Origin: Clostridia bacterium
GTDB lineage: Bacteria; Bacillota; Clostridia; Caldicoprobacterales; Caldicoprobacteraceae
Direction: 5' to 3'
NCBI GenBank assembly: GCA_017577715.1
Contig: PKRC01000003.1
Coordinates: forward strand, 62,001 to 126,000
DNA length: 64,000 nucleotides
Shown here: positions 8,453 to 16,370 of the stretch, in pieces
How the letters are laid out: every line of letters begins with the position of its first letter
Numbering within the stretch: position 1 is the first letter of the stretch
The notes under the pieces: generated by a model
What the model was told of the DNA's origin: nothing
The model's database searches: none
Seen by the model: only the letters and a program-made list of their open reading frames with translations
Position numbers and translations under genes: made by a program

Positions 8453-8785
8453 TTGGCAGCTAAAGCTAAGCTCCATGTGCGAAAAGGCGACCTGGTTGAG
8501 GTCATATCTGGAAAGTATAAGAATGTACGGGGTAGGGTAATCGCAGCCTTTCCCAAAGAGGGCAAGGTGATTGTGGAAAAGGTCAACATAGTGGCACGCC
8601 ATCAGAAGCCTCGAGGGGTGAATCAACCGGGAGGTATAATTCGCACTGAAGCGCCCATATATGCCTGCAAAGTTATGCTAGTATGCACCAAATGCAACCA
8701 AAAAACGCGCGTTGGACACAAAATATTGGAAGACGGCACAAAGGTACGGGTTTGTAAGAAGTGCGGTGAGATTTTTAATGACTAG
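8453..8785 (+). CDS. rplX: 50S ribosomal protein L24
   Basis: L24 is one of the two assembly-initiating proteins of the large subunit. It has an N-terminal KOW motif (RKGDLVEVISGKYKNVRGRV) and a C-terminal zinc-ribbon-like part with paired CxxC motifs (VCTKCN and VCKKCG). I place the start at TTG 8453, nine bases after AAAGGAGGT; the TTG at 8447 is too close to that site. Length is then 110 residues. Confidence 0.95.
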   Translation: MAAKAKLHVRKGDLVEVISGKYKNVRGRVIAAFPKEGKVIVEKVNIVARHQKPRGVNQPGGIIRTEAPIYACKVMLVCTKCNQKTRVGHKILEDGTKVRVCKKCGEIFND

Positions 8786-8808
8786 GTCTTTGAAGGGAGG
8801 GAAGTGGT

Positions 8809-9354
8809 GTGGAGCCACGATTGAAAGAGCTGTATAAGAAAACCGTTGTTCCAGCCATGATGGAAAAATTCGGGTATAAAAATGTTATGGAAGTACCCCG
8901 CATTGAGAAGGTCGTAATAAACATGGGAGTGGGAGATGCCAAAGAAAATCCCAAGTTCTTGGAGAGCGCTATGGAGGAGCTGGCGGCAATAACGGGGCAA
9001 AGGCCGGTTGCTACAGTGGCTAAAAAGTCAGTGGCGGCTTTTAAAGTGAGGGCAGGTATGAAGATAGGAGCCAAAGTTACCCTGCGCAGGAACCGTATGT
9101 ATGAATTTCTGGACAGGTTGTTTAACATAGCACTTCCTCGCGTAAGGGACTTCAGAGGGGTGTCGCCCAAATCCTTCGATGGCCGTGGTAACTATGCTCT
9201 GGGGATAAAGGAGCAGCTCATATTCCCTGAGATCAATTACGATAAGGTAGAAAAGATAAGGGGAATGGACGTTATAATAGTTACCACTGCAAAGACCGAC
9301 GAAGAGGCGAAAGAGCTGTTAGAATTGCTGGGCATGCCGTTTGCAAAACAGTGA
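8809..9354 (+). CDS. rplE: 50S ribosomal protein L5
   Basis: L5 binds 5S rRNA in the central protuberance and contacts P-site tRNA. The 181-residue product starts with GTG at 8809, after GAAGGGAGGG. It contains the family motifs RIEKVVINMGVGDA and NYALGIKEQLIFPEI. Length is normal. Confidence 0.98.
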   Translation: MEPRLKELYKKTVVPAMMEKFGYKNVMEVPRIEKVVINMGVGDAKENPKFLESAMEELAAITGQRPVATVAKKSVAAFKVRAGMKIGAKVTLRRNRMYEFLDRLFNIALPRVRDFRGVSPKSFDGRGNYALGIKEQLIFPEINYDKVEKIRGMDVIIVTTAKTDEEAKELLELLGMPFAKQ

Positions 9355-9370
9355 TAGGGAGGGAAAGTGA

Positions 9371-9556
9371 GTGGCCAGAAAAGCGTTGATCGTAAAGCAG
9401 CAGAGGAAGCCCAAGTATTCCACAAGGGCCTACAATCGCTGTCGTCTGTGTGGTCGGCCTCGTGGATATCTGAGGAAGTTTGGAGTATGCCGCCTGTGTT
9501 TCAGGAAGTTGGCTCATCAAGGACAAATACCAGGCGTCAAGAAGGCAAGCTGGTAA
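9371..9556 (+). CDS. rpsZ: 30S ribosomal protein S14, zinc-binding type Z
   Basis: S14 sits in the 30S head near S3 and S10. This 61-residue form is the short zinc type: CRLCGRPRGYLRKFGVCRLC gives two CxxC pairs (about residues 24-43). The start is GTG 9371 with a GGGAGGGAAAG site. Zinc-independent S14 paralogues, if present, are outside this window. Confidence 0.97.
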   Translation: MARKALIVKQQRKPKYSTRAYNRCRLCGRPRGYLRKFGVCRLCFRKLAHQGQIPGVKKASW

Positions 9557-9586
9557 GCAGGAGAGACTGAAAGGAGGTAAGGGAAT

Positions 9587-9982
9587 ATGGTGACTGATCC
9601 AATCGCAGATATGCTCACGCGAATTCGAAATGCTTTGATAGCCAAACATGAGACGGTGGAAGTACCAGCTTCAAACGTAAAGAGGGCAATAGCTCGGATA
9701 CTGCTGGAAGAGGGGTATATTAAGGATTTCACCGAAATTGATGATGGCAAGCAGGGTATCCTTAAGATTACTTTGAAGTACGGTCCCAATAAGCAAAGGG
9801 TAATTACGGGGCTTAAGAGAATAAGCAAGCCCGGTTTGAGGGTATACGTCAAAAAGGATGAAATCCCAAAGGTCTTAGGTGGATTAGGCATTGCTATCAT
9901 TTCAACGTCCAAAGGCGTTATGACCGATAAACAGGCCCGCAAGGAAGGATTGGGAGGAGAAGTGCTCTGCTATATCTGGTAA
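9587..9982 (+). CDS. rpsH: 30S ribosomal protein S8
   Basis: S8 organises the central domain of 16S rRNA, and in E. coli it represses the spc operon. The 131 residues begin MVTDPIADMLTRIRNA and end with the family motif IISTSKGVMTDKQARKEGLG and ILCYIW-like VLCYIW. AAAGGAGGTAAGGG precedes the ATG. Confidence 0.98.
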   Translation: MVTDPIADMLTRIRNALIAKHETVEVPASNVKRAIARILLEEGYIKDFTEIDDGKQGILKITLKYGPNKQRVITGLKRISKPGLRVYVKKDEIPKVLGGLGIAIISTSKGVMTDKQARKEGLGGEVLCYIW

Positions 9983-10018
9983 GTTGCTGTAACTTTAACG
10001 GGACGGAGGTGTTTTGAA

Positions 10019-10558
10019 ATGTCAAGAGTGGGAAAACGGCCTGTGGTCATTCCCTCAGGAGTCACAGTAAGCGTGGCGCCCGATAACAGCGTTACTGTAA
10101 AAGGGCCTAAAGGGGAACTAACCCAGCGCATTCATAGGGATATGAAGGTAGTTGTGGATGGAAACATGGTAAGGGTGGAACGTCCAACTGATGAGAAATT
10201 TCACAAAGCTCTGCATGGCTTGAGCCGTACCTTGATTCAGAACATGATTGAGGGTGTAACCAAAGGCTACCAAAAGAGCCTGGAAATTGTAGGGGTAGGT
10301 TACAGGGCTCAAAAGCAGGGCAAAAAGTTGGTGCTGTCGGTTGGATACTCCCACCCGGTTGAGATAAATGAAGAGCCTGGTATTGAGTTTGAGGTACCTG
10401 CTCCCAACAAGATCATAGTTAAAGGAATCGATAAGCAAAAGGTTGGGGAAGTGGCAGCAAGGATCAGGAGCGTAAGGCCGCCTGAGCCTTACAAGGGTAA
10501 GGGCATAAGGTACGAAAACGAGCGAGTAATACAAAAGCAGGGTAAGGCTGGTAAATAA
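10019..10558 (+). CDS. rplF: 50S ribosomal protein L6
   Basis: L6 has two related RNA-binding lobes and sits near the sarcin-ricin loop, where the GTPase factors bind. The 179 residues begin MSRVGKRPVVIPSGV. The C-terminal lobe shows the family signature RPPEPYKGKGIRY. A GGACGGAGGTG site precedes the ATG. Confidence 0.98.
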   Translation: MSRVGKRPVVIPSGVTVSVAPDNSVTVKGPKGELTQRIHRDMKVVVDGNMVRVERPTDEKFHKALHGLSRTLIQNMIEGVTKGYQKSLEIVGVGYRAQKQGKKLVLSVGYSHPVEINEEPGIEFEVPAPNKIIVKGIDKQKVGEVAARIRSVRPPEPYKGKGIRYENERVIQKQGKAGK

Positions 10559-10579
10559 TAGGGGAAGGAGTGACGCGGC

Positions 10580-10948
10580 GTGATTAAAAAGGTGGACAGG
10601 AATGAGGCCAGGAAAGTTCGGCATATGCGCATTAGGAAAAAAATCAAAGGTACTGCAGAGAGACCGCGCTTGAACGTTTTTAGAAGCCTGAAGCATATTT
10701 ACGCGCAGATAATCAACGATGAGATAGGGCATACCCTGGTATCAGCCTCCACCCTTGATCCGGAGTTAAGAGATAAGCTTGCCGGTAAGACCAAAAAAGA
10801 GGCTGCCAAAATGGTTGGCCAGCTGGTAGCCAAACGAGCCCTGGAGAAAGGGATCAAAAAAGTCGTATTTGATCGCGGAGGCTATAAATATCATGGAAGA
10901 GTACAGGAAGTAGCGGCTGGTGCGCGAGAAGCCGGACTGGAGTTTTAA
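10580..10948 (+). CDS. rplR: 50S ribosomal protein L18
   Basis: L18 binds 5S rRNA with L5 and L25. The 122-residue product starts at GTG 10580 after GGGGAAGGAG. It contains the conserved RPRLNVFRSLKHIYAQIIND and the C-terminal FDRGGYKYHGRVQEVAAGAR. Length is normal. Confidence 0.97.
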   Translation: MIKKVDRNEARKVRHMRIRKKIKGTAERPRLNVFRSLKHIYAQIINDEIGHTLVSASTLDPELRDKLAGKTKKEAAKMVGQLVAKRALEKGIKKVVFDRGGYKYHGRVQEVAAGAREAGLEF

Positions 10949-10961
10949 AGGAGGGTAATGC

Positions 10962-11462
10962 ATGCAGCGGATAGATGCTAGTAAGTTAGATCTTAAAGAA
11001 AGGGTTGTGAGCATCAATCGTGTATCCAAGGTTGTCAAAGGCGGTAAAAACTTTAGGTTCAGCACCCTTGTGGTTGTGGGTGATGGAAACGGACATGTAG
11101 GCATAGGCCTTGGCAAAGCAGCCGAGATACCCGATGCCATCAGGAAGGCTATAGAAAAGGCCAAGAAGAACATGATTAAAGTCCCCATAGTCAACACCAC
11201 CATTCCTCACGAGGTGATAGGTGAATTTGGAGCAGGTAAGGTAATCATGATACCTGCTCGTGAAGGTACAGGAGTTATAGCGGGTGGGCCTGCGCGCGCT
11301 GTGTTGGAACTGGCGGGTATTCGTGATATCCTGACAAAGTCCATAGGCTCCAACAATCCCATCAATGTGGCATATGCCGTAATGGAAGGGTTGTCTAAGC
11401 TCAAAACCGTTGAGGAAATCGCCAGGCTCCGCGGAAAGTCAGTCGAGGAGATACTAGGTTAA
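10962..11462 (+). CDS. rpsE: 30S ribosomal protein S5
   Basis: S5 lies at the mRNA entry channel and influences decoding accuracy. The 166 residues show the dsRBD-like N-terminal domain (ERVVSINRVSKVVKGGKNF) followed by GKVIMIPAREGTGVIAGGPA and the C-terminal lobe. AAAGGAGGG precedes the ATG. Confidence 0.98.
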   Translation: MQRIDASKLDLKERVVSINRVSKVVKGGKNFRFSTLVVVGDGNGHVGIGLGKAAEIPDAIRKAIEKAKKNMIKVPIVNTTIPHEVIGEFGAGKVIMIPAREGTGVIAGGPARAVLELAGIRDILTKSIGSNNPINVAYAVMEGLSKLKTVEEIARLRGKSVEEILG

Positions 11463-11476
11463 GGGGGTAGTAAGCG

Positions 11477-11662
11477 ATGGCAAAACTCAAAATAACCCAG
11501 GTGCGCAGTACTATTGGCTGCCGCGACGATCAGATTGCAACCCTTAGGGCTCTGGGACTTAGGAAAATAAGGAGCCAGAGGATTCATGATGATAACCCCA
11601 CCATTCGCGGAATGATAGAAAAAGTCAAGCATTTAGTGGAAGTTGAAGAGATAAAGGAGTAA
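11477..11662 (+). CDS. rpmD: 50S ribosomal protein L30
   Basis: L30 is a small alpha-beta protein of the large subunit, missing in many bacteria but usual in Bacillota. The 61 residues match the short bacterial form: KITQVRSTIGCRDDQ, then LRKIRSQRIHDDNPTIRGMI. It is preceded by AAGGGGG. Confidence 0.97.
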   Translation: MAKLKITQVRSTIGCRDDQIATLRALGLRKIRSQRIHDDNPTIRGMIEKVKHLVEVEEIKE

Positions 11663-11680
11663 AACGGGGAGGTGTATAAG

Positions 11681-12121
11681 GTGAAGCTGCATGAATTGAG
11701 AGCTCCAGAGGGCTGCAACAAAGAGCCGAAGCGAAAGGGTAGGGGAATTGGTTCGGGACATGGCAAGACAGCCTGTCGTGGTCATAAAGGACAGAAGGCT
11801 AGAAGCGGCGGAGGAGTCAGGCCAGGCTTTGAAGGCGGACAAATGCCTTTGACCAGGCGAATCCCCAAGCGAGGCTTTACCAATATATTTGCCAAGGAAT
11901 ACAGCGAAGTAAATGTTGGGGCACTGGAGGTATTTGAGTCTGGTACGGTTGTTACCCCAGAGCTTTTGAAGGAAAAGGGCTTGATAAGGAAGATCAAGGA
12001 TGGGGTTAAGATTTTAGGTGATGGCGAACTCACCAAGAGCTTGATAGTCAAGGCCCATAAGTTCAGCAAAACGGCCCAACAGAAGATTGAAGCTGTTGGA
12101 GGTAAAGCAGAGGTGATTTAA
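11681..12121 (+). CDS. rplO: 50S ribosomal protein L15
   Basis: L15 is a late-assembly protein with a long glycine- and arginine-rich N-terminal extension that threads through 23S rRNA. I choose GTG 11681 (MKLHELRAPEG) because it gives the family N-terminus and the GGGGAGGTG site lies eight bases before it; an in-frame GTG at 11672 overlaps that site. Length is 146 residues. The motif GRGIGSGHGKTACRGHKGQK is intact. Confidence 0.97.
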   Translation: MKLHELRAPEGCNKEPKRKGRGIGSGHGKTACRGHKGQKARSGGGVRPGFEGGQMPLTRRIPKRGFTNIFAKEYSEVNVGALEVFESGTVVTPELLKEKGLIRKIKDGVKILGDGELTKSLIVKAHKFSKTAQQKIEAVGGKAEVI

Positions 12122-12122
12122 A

Positions 12123-13385
12123 GTGTTTGAAACTTTTAAGAATGCCTGGAGGATAGACGACTTAAGAAAAAAAATCATCTACACCCTCCTCATGCTTCTG
12201 GTTTATAGGGTGGGGAGCTTCATACCGGTTCCCGGGATTGACAGCAGCTATATAAGAGATTTGGTACAGGGGAATACTCTGTTGGGGCTGCTGGATATCA
12301 TCTCGGGAGGAGCTTTTGCAAATTTTACCATATTTGCTATGGGTATAACCCCCTATATCAATGCGTCTATCATAATGCAGTTGCTTACGGTCGCTATCCC
12401 TAGGCTGGAACAGCTGGCCAAGGAAGGCCAGGAGGGGCAAAAGAAAATCGCCCAGTACACCCGTTATGCCACTGTGGTGCTAGCCTTCATACAGGCTATC
12501 GGTATCACCTATGGGCTTGCTGGGCAGGCGATTCAAAACAAGAACTTTTTTGGGTATATCCTCGTAGCTTTAACCTTGACTGCCGGGACGGCCTTTTTGA
12601 TGTGGCTGGGTGAGCAGATTACCGATAAGGGGATAGGTAACGGCATATCCCTTCTTATATTCACCAGCATCATATCCAGGCTTCCGCTGGCAGTGGTATC
12701 GCTGTGGCAGCTGGCTTTTGTAGCCAAGACTATGAGCCCCTGGAGCTTGCCATTAGTTGTAGTATTTGCAGTTTTGATGGTCGCTGCAGTGATATTTGTG
12801 GATTCTGGAGAAAGGAGAATACCCGTACAGTATGCCAAGCGTGTTGTGGGGCGTAAGGTATATGGTGGGCAAAGCACCCATATACCTCTAAAGGTTAATT
12901 CCTCTGGTGTTCTCCCTATAATATTCGCGGTTTCGATATTATCGTTACCCCAGATAATATCTCAGTTTTTCCCTGATAGCGGCTTCAATAGATGGGTAGA
13001 AGCTAATTTCAATCAGAGTACGGGCCTTTACGGAGTTTTGTATGCGCTGTTTATCGTATTCTTCACCTACTTCTATACGCAGATTACCTTTAACCCTGTT
13101 GAGATTGCAAACAACTTGAGGCAGTACGGCGGCTTTGTCCAGGGTATAAGGCCAGGCAAGCCCACTGCCGATTACCTTGCGCGCATATCCAACCGCATTA
13201 CTCTGGTGGGAGCGTTGTTCCTGGTAGCAGTTGCCATAATTCCCATTGCTGCATCGGCAGCGGCTAGAATACCTATGTATTTTGGAGGAACGGCCATCCT
13301 CATTGTGGTAGGCGTGGCCCTTGAGACGGTTAAACAGCTGGAAGCCCAAATGCTTATGAGGCATTACCGAGGTTTCTTAAAGTAG
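12123..13385 (+). CDS. secY: Protein translocase subunit SecY
   Basis: SecY is the membrane channel of the Sec translocon. The 420-residue product has ten predicted transmembrane segments and family landmarks: FIPVPGID near the N-terminus, NASIIMQLL, the cytoplasmic loop RRIPVQYAKRVVGRKVYGG, and QMLMRHYRGFLK at the end. It starts at GTG 12123, one base after the rplO stop. adk, which usually follows secY in Bacillota, is not here; map follows after 10 bp. Confidence 0.98.
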   Translation: MFETFKNAWRIDDLRKKIIYTLLMLLVYRVGSFIPVPGIDSSYIRDLVQGNTLLGLLDIISGGAFANFTIFAMGITPYINASIIMQLLTVAIPRLEQLAKEGQEGQKKIAQYTRYATVVLAFIQAIGITYGLAGQAIQNKNFFGYILVALTLTAGTAFLMWLGEQITDKGIGNGISLLIFTSIISRLPLAVVSLWQLAFVAKTMSPWSLPLVVVFAVLMVAAVIFVDSGERRIPVQYAKRVVGRKVYGGQSTHIPLKVNSSGVLPIIFAVSILSLPQIISQFFPDSGFNRWVEANFNQSTGLYGVLYALFIVFFTYFYTQITFNPVEIANNLRQYGGFVQGIRPGKPTADYLARISNRITLVGALFLVAVAIIPIAASAAARIPMYFGGTAILIVVGVALETVKQLEAQMLMRHYRGFLK

Positions 13386-13395
13386 GGATTGTTGT

Positions 13396-14139
13396 ATGAT
13401 TATCATAAAATCCAGAAAAGAAATCGAGCTTATGCGCGAAGCGGGTAAGATCGTGGCGGGGGCCCATGAGTTGGTGGCAAAGAGTATCGAGGTAGGGATA
13501 ACAACGGCTGAGCTGAACAGGTTGGTGGAGGAATATATATATCGTCATAATGCTGTTCCTTCGTTTAAAGGATATCACGGTTTTCCGGCCAGCATATGTA
13601 CCTCGATAAACCACCAAGTCATCCACGGTATTCCTGGACCTGTTCAGCTACAGGATGGAGATATTGTCAGCGTAGACATCGGAGTCATGTATCAAGGTTA
13701 TCATGGCGATGCTGCAAAGACATACGCCGTCGGAGACGTGGATCCCCGTGCCCTGCAATTGATCAAAACAGCAGAAGAAGCATTTTACCAAGGATTGAAA
13801 TATGCCCGGCCAGGATACCGCCTCTCTGACATATCCCACGCCATTCAAACTTTTGTAGAGGGAAAGGGTTATTCAGTAGTCAAGGCCTTTGTTGGCCATG
13901 GGATAGGTCAGAACATGCATGAAGACCCTCAGGTGCCCAATTATGGCCCACCTGGTAAAGGGGTGCGGCTACGCCCGGGAATGACTTTGGCTATCGAGCC
14001 CATGATCAATGAAGGGACTGATCAGGTGGTTATTCTGGATGACGGGTGGACCGTTGTGACGCAGGATGGCAGCCTGTCAGCCCACTTCGAGCATACGATT
14101 GCCATCACCGATGGCGATCCCGAAATATTGACACAATGA
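13396..14139 (+). CDS. map: Methionine aminopeptidase, type I
   Basis: This metalloenzyme removes the initiator Met from nascent proteins. The 247-residue product has the pita-bread fold motifs: HGIPG with the substrate His, the metal ligands in VDIGVMYQGYHGDAAKTY, GHGIGQNMHEDP, AIEPM and HFEHTIAIT. Length matches the short type I enzymes. The ribosome-binding site before ATG 13396 is weak. It follows secY directly because adk is missing. Confidence 0.97.
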   Translation: MIIIKSRKEIELMREAGKIVAGAHELVAKSIEVGITTAELNRLVEEYIYRHNAVPSFKGYHGFPASICTSINHQVIHGIPGPVQLQDGDIVSVDIGVMYQGYHGDAAKTYAVGDVDPRALQLIKTAEEAFYQGLKYARPGYRLSDISHAIQTFVEGKGYSVVKAFVGHGIGQNMHEDPQVPNYGPPGKGVRLRPGMTLAIEPMINEGTDQVVILDDGWTVVTQDGSLSAHFEHTIAITDGDPEILTQ

Positions 14140-14155
14140 AGAGCAGGTGAAGGTA

Positions 14156-14431
14156 ATGCATGACGGTATGGATATAGGCAGAGTGGTATTGGCCAAAGCA
14201 GGGCGTGATAAGGGCAAGCATTTTGTGATAGTAGGCAGGATGGATGAGAACTATGTTTTGATTGCCAACGGGAAAAGTAGGTCAATAGACAAACCTAAGA
14301 AAAAAAAGATAAAGCATCTGGAAGCCAAGCCGCATGTGTTGTATAATGTGAGAGAAAAAATTTTAAGCGGTCAGAAGGTGTTTGATGCTGAGCTTAGAAA
14401 GAGCTTAGAAGCGTTGGGATATGAAAAATAG
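14156..14431 (+). CDS. KOW-domain RNA-binding protein (L14e/L6e/L27e-like)
   Basis: This small basic protein is of the kind found between map and infA in Clostridia and related Bacillota. The KOW-like N-terminal part reads IGRVVLAKAGRDKGKHFVIV, followed by a Lys-rich linker (DKPKKKKIKHLEAKPH) and a short helical tail. RNA or ribosome binding is inferred from fold and context; the exact role is not known to me. GTG 14147 and ATG 14165 are alternative starts; ATG 14156 has GGTGAAGG in front of it. Confidence 0.85.
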   Translation: MHDGMDIGRVVLAKAGRDKGKHFVIVGRMDENYVLIANGKSRSIDKPKKKKIKHLEAKPHVLYNVREKILSGQKVFDAELRKSLEALGYEK

Positions 14432-14444
14432 GAGGGTGAGCTGT

Positions 14445-14663
14445 TTGGCCAGGGAAGATGTAATTGAGGTTGAGGGCACTGTGGTGGAAGCGTTACCCAA
14501 TGCGATGTTTCAGGTGGAGCTGGACAACGGTCATAAGGTTTTAGCCCACCTATCGGGGAAACTGCGTATGAACTTCATACGTATTTTGCCCGGGGACAGG
14601 GTAACGGTGGAATTATCGCCATATGACCTCACTCGTGGCCGAATTACGTGGCGCCTTAAATAA
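14445..14663 (+). CDS. infA: Translation initiation factor IF-1
   Basis: IF-1 is an OB-fold protein that occupies the ribosomal A site during initiation. TTG 14445 gives MAREDVIEVEGTVVEALPNA and exactly 72 residues, the canonical length; the site AGGAGGGTGAG lies just before it. A longer frame from ATG 14421 would overlap the previous gene and add a non-family tail. The end, SPYDLTRGRITWRLK, is typical. Confidence 0.97.
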   Translation: MAREDVIEVEGTVVEALPNAMFQVELDNGHKVLAHLSGKLRMNFIRILPGDRVTVELSPYDLTRGRITWRLK

Positions 14664-14680
14664 TAAGGAGGGATACAGCG

Positions 14681-14794
14681 ATGAAAGTGCGACCATCGGT
14701 TAAGACCATATGCGAAAAATGCAAGATCATAAAGAGAAAAGGTAAAATAAGGGTGATTTGTGAAAACCCTAAACACAAACAAAGACAGGGATAA
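14681..14794 (+). CDS. rpmJ: 50S ribosomal protein L36
   Basis: L36 is a 37-residue zinc-ribbon protein of the large subunit. The ATG at 14681 follows AAGGAGGGAT and the TAA ends at 14794. The metal ligands are visible as C11, C14, C27 and H32 (MKVRPSVKTICEKC at the start). It is the cysteine-containing form; the zinc-free paralogue is not in this window. Confidence 0.97.
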   Translation: MKVRPSVKTICEKCKIIKRKGKIRVICENPKHKQRQG

Positions 14795-14853
14795 TTTGGG
14801 AATGTTTTGAAATATGAAGAAAATGGAATAATTAAGAGTACGGAGGTGTGACA

Positions 14854-15240
14854 ATGGCGCGTATTGCCGGTGTTGATCTACCCAGGGAGAAAAGGGTGGA
14901 GATTGCTCTGACATATATCTATGGCATTGGTAGGGCCAAAGCCAACGAGATTCTGACCGCAACAGGCGTCAATCCCGATACCAGGGTAAAGGACCTAACT
15001 GAAGAAGAAGTAGCCAAGCTGAGGGATTATATTGACAAGAATGTGAAAGTCGAAGGTGACCTTCGCAGGGAAGTAGCCCTTAACATAAAGAGGCTAATAG
15101 ATATTGGGTGTTATAGGGGAATAAGGCACAGAAGAGGTCTGCCGGTTCGTGGGCAGAGAACGCGTTCCAATGCACGTACCCGAAAAGGTCCGAGGCCGGG
15201 TATTGGTACAAGGAAGAAGAAGCAGCAAGGAGGCGTGTGA
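14854..15240 (+). CDS. rpsM: 30S ribosomal protein S13
   Basis: S13 is a 30S head protein that contacts P-site tRNA and forms an intersubunit bridge. ATG 14854 gives MARIAGVDLPREKRVEIALT; the GTG two codons upstream is too close to the GGAGGTG site. The 128 residues include RGIRHRRGLPVRGQRTRSNA and a basic tail. It opens the alpha-operon part of the cluster. Confidence 0.98.
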   Translation: MARIAGVDLPREKRVEIALTYIYGIGRAKANEILTATGVNPDTRVKDLTEEEVAKLRDYIDKNVKVEGDLRREVALNIKRLIDIGCYRGIRHRRGLPVRGQRTRSNARTRKGPRPGIGTRKKKQQGGV

Positions 15241-15243
15241 TAG

Positions 15244-15636
15244 ATGGCGAGGAAAACACGTAGAACTGCAAAAAGGCGCGAGAAAAAGAATATAGAGCGA
15301 GGAATAGCCCATATTCAATCGACTTTCAATAATACTATTGTGACCATTACCGATACTGCGGGGAATGCTATTACATGGGCAAGCGCTGGTACTGTAGGTT
15401 TTACTGGGACCAAGAAAGGGACCCCCTACGCAGCGCAGTTAGCAGCAGAGTCGGCCGCCAAGGCTGCTATGGAATATGGACTCAAAACGGTGGAGGTACA
15501 CGTAAAAGGTCCTGGAGCGGGACGGGAAGCTGCAATACGCTCGCTGCAGGCTGCGGGGCTTGAAGTAAGCCTTATTAAGGATGTTACTCCCATACCTCAC
15601 AACGGTTGCCGGCCACCTAAACGCAGAAGAGTATAA
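15244..15636 (+). CDS. rpsK: 30S ribosomal protein S11
   Basis: S11 lies in the 30S platform near the E-site end of the mRNA. The 130-residue product contains GIAHIQSTFNNTIVTITD and the conserved end TPIPHNGCRPPKRRRV. The gene begins three bases after the rpsM stop, with AAGGAGGCG inside the end of rpsM. Confidence 0.98.
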   Translation: MARKTRRTAKRREKKNIERGIAHIQSTFNNTIVTITDTAGNAITWASAGTVGFTGTKKGTPYAAQLAAESAAKAAMEYGLKTVEVHVKGPGAGREAAIRSLQAAGLEVSLIKDVTPIPHNGCRPPKRRRV

Positions 15637-15663
15637 AAACAAATGGTTGGAGGTGTTAAGTGA

Positions 15664-16293
15664 ATGGCTAAATATACGGGACCTGCATGCCGGCTTTGCA
15701 GGCGCGAAGGCATGAAGCTGTATTTGAAAGGAAGCCGCTGCTATACCGACAAGTGCGCTTTTGAGAGAAGGCCTTTTCCACCTGGACAGCATGGTAGGGA
15801 CAGGAAGAAGCTTTCGGAATACGGAATCCGGCTGCGCGAAAAGCAGAAGGTCAAGAGAATATATGGCGTGCTGGAGAGGCAGTTTAGAAGGTATTTCAAC
15901 ATGGCTGAGCGCATGAAGGGCGTAACCGGCGAAAATCTCCTGCAGATACTGGAGAGAAGGTTGGACAACGTGGTATACCGCATGGGATTTGCAAGTTCCC
16001 GCATGCAGGCGCGCCAGTTGGTCCGCCATGGACACATTACTGTGAATGGCAGGAGGGTGAATATTCCATCTTACTTGGTGGATGTGGGAGATGTGATCGC
16101 CGTCGCTGAAAAGAGTGCTGCTAAAATGGAGCATTTCAAAGCCTTGCGCGAACAAGGTCCGGCTGGTAATATAGTTCAATGGTTGTCCGTTGATTTTGAC
16201 AAGTTAGAGGGAACGGTGACTGCATTGCCTACACGCCAGGATATTGATGCGCCTATTCAGGAGCACTTGATCGTCGAGCTGTACTCCAAGTGA
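15664..16293 (+). CDS. rpsD: 30S ribosomal protein S4, zinc-finger form
   Basis: S4 starts 16S 5'-domain assembly and in many bacteria also represses the alpha operon. The 209 residues keep the four-Cys N-terminal zinc site (CRLC near residues 9-12, then CYTDKC), seen in many Clostridia, and the S4 RNA-binding domain (ARQLVRHGHITVNGRRVNIP). TTGGAGGTG precedes ATG 15664. Confidence 0.98.
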   Translation: MAKYTGPACRLCRREGMKLYLKGSRCYTDKCAFERRPFPPGQHGRDRKKLSEYGIRLREKQKVKRIYGVLERQFRRYFNMAERMKGVTGENLLQILERRLDNVVYRMGFASSRMQARQLVRHGHITVNGRRVNIPSYLVDVGDVIAVAEKSAAKMEHFKALREQGPAGNIVQWLSVDFDKLEGTVTALPTRQDIDAPIQEHLIVELYSK

Positions 16294-16370
16294 TAGATTG
16301 TTACAATTTGAAAAGCATCCCGTCCTCGGAGAGGTGTAGTCTAACAACGTGATGAGGAGGGTTTATTTGA

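Noticed and set aside
15439..16179. 246-codon reverse ORF opposite rpsK-rpsD
   Set aside because: Lies across two certain ribosomal protein genes; no independent evidence.
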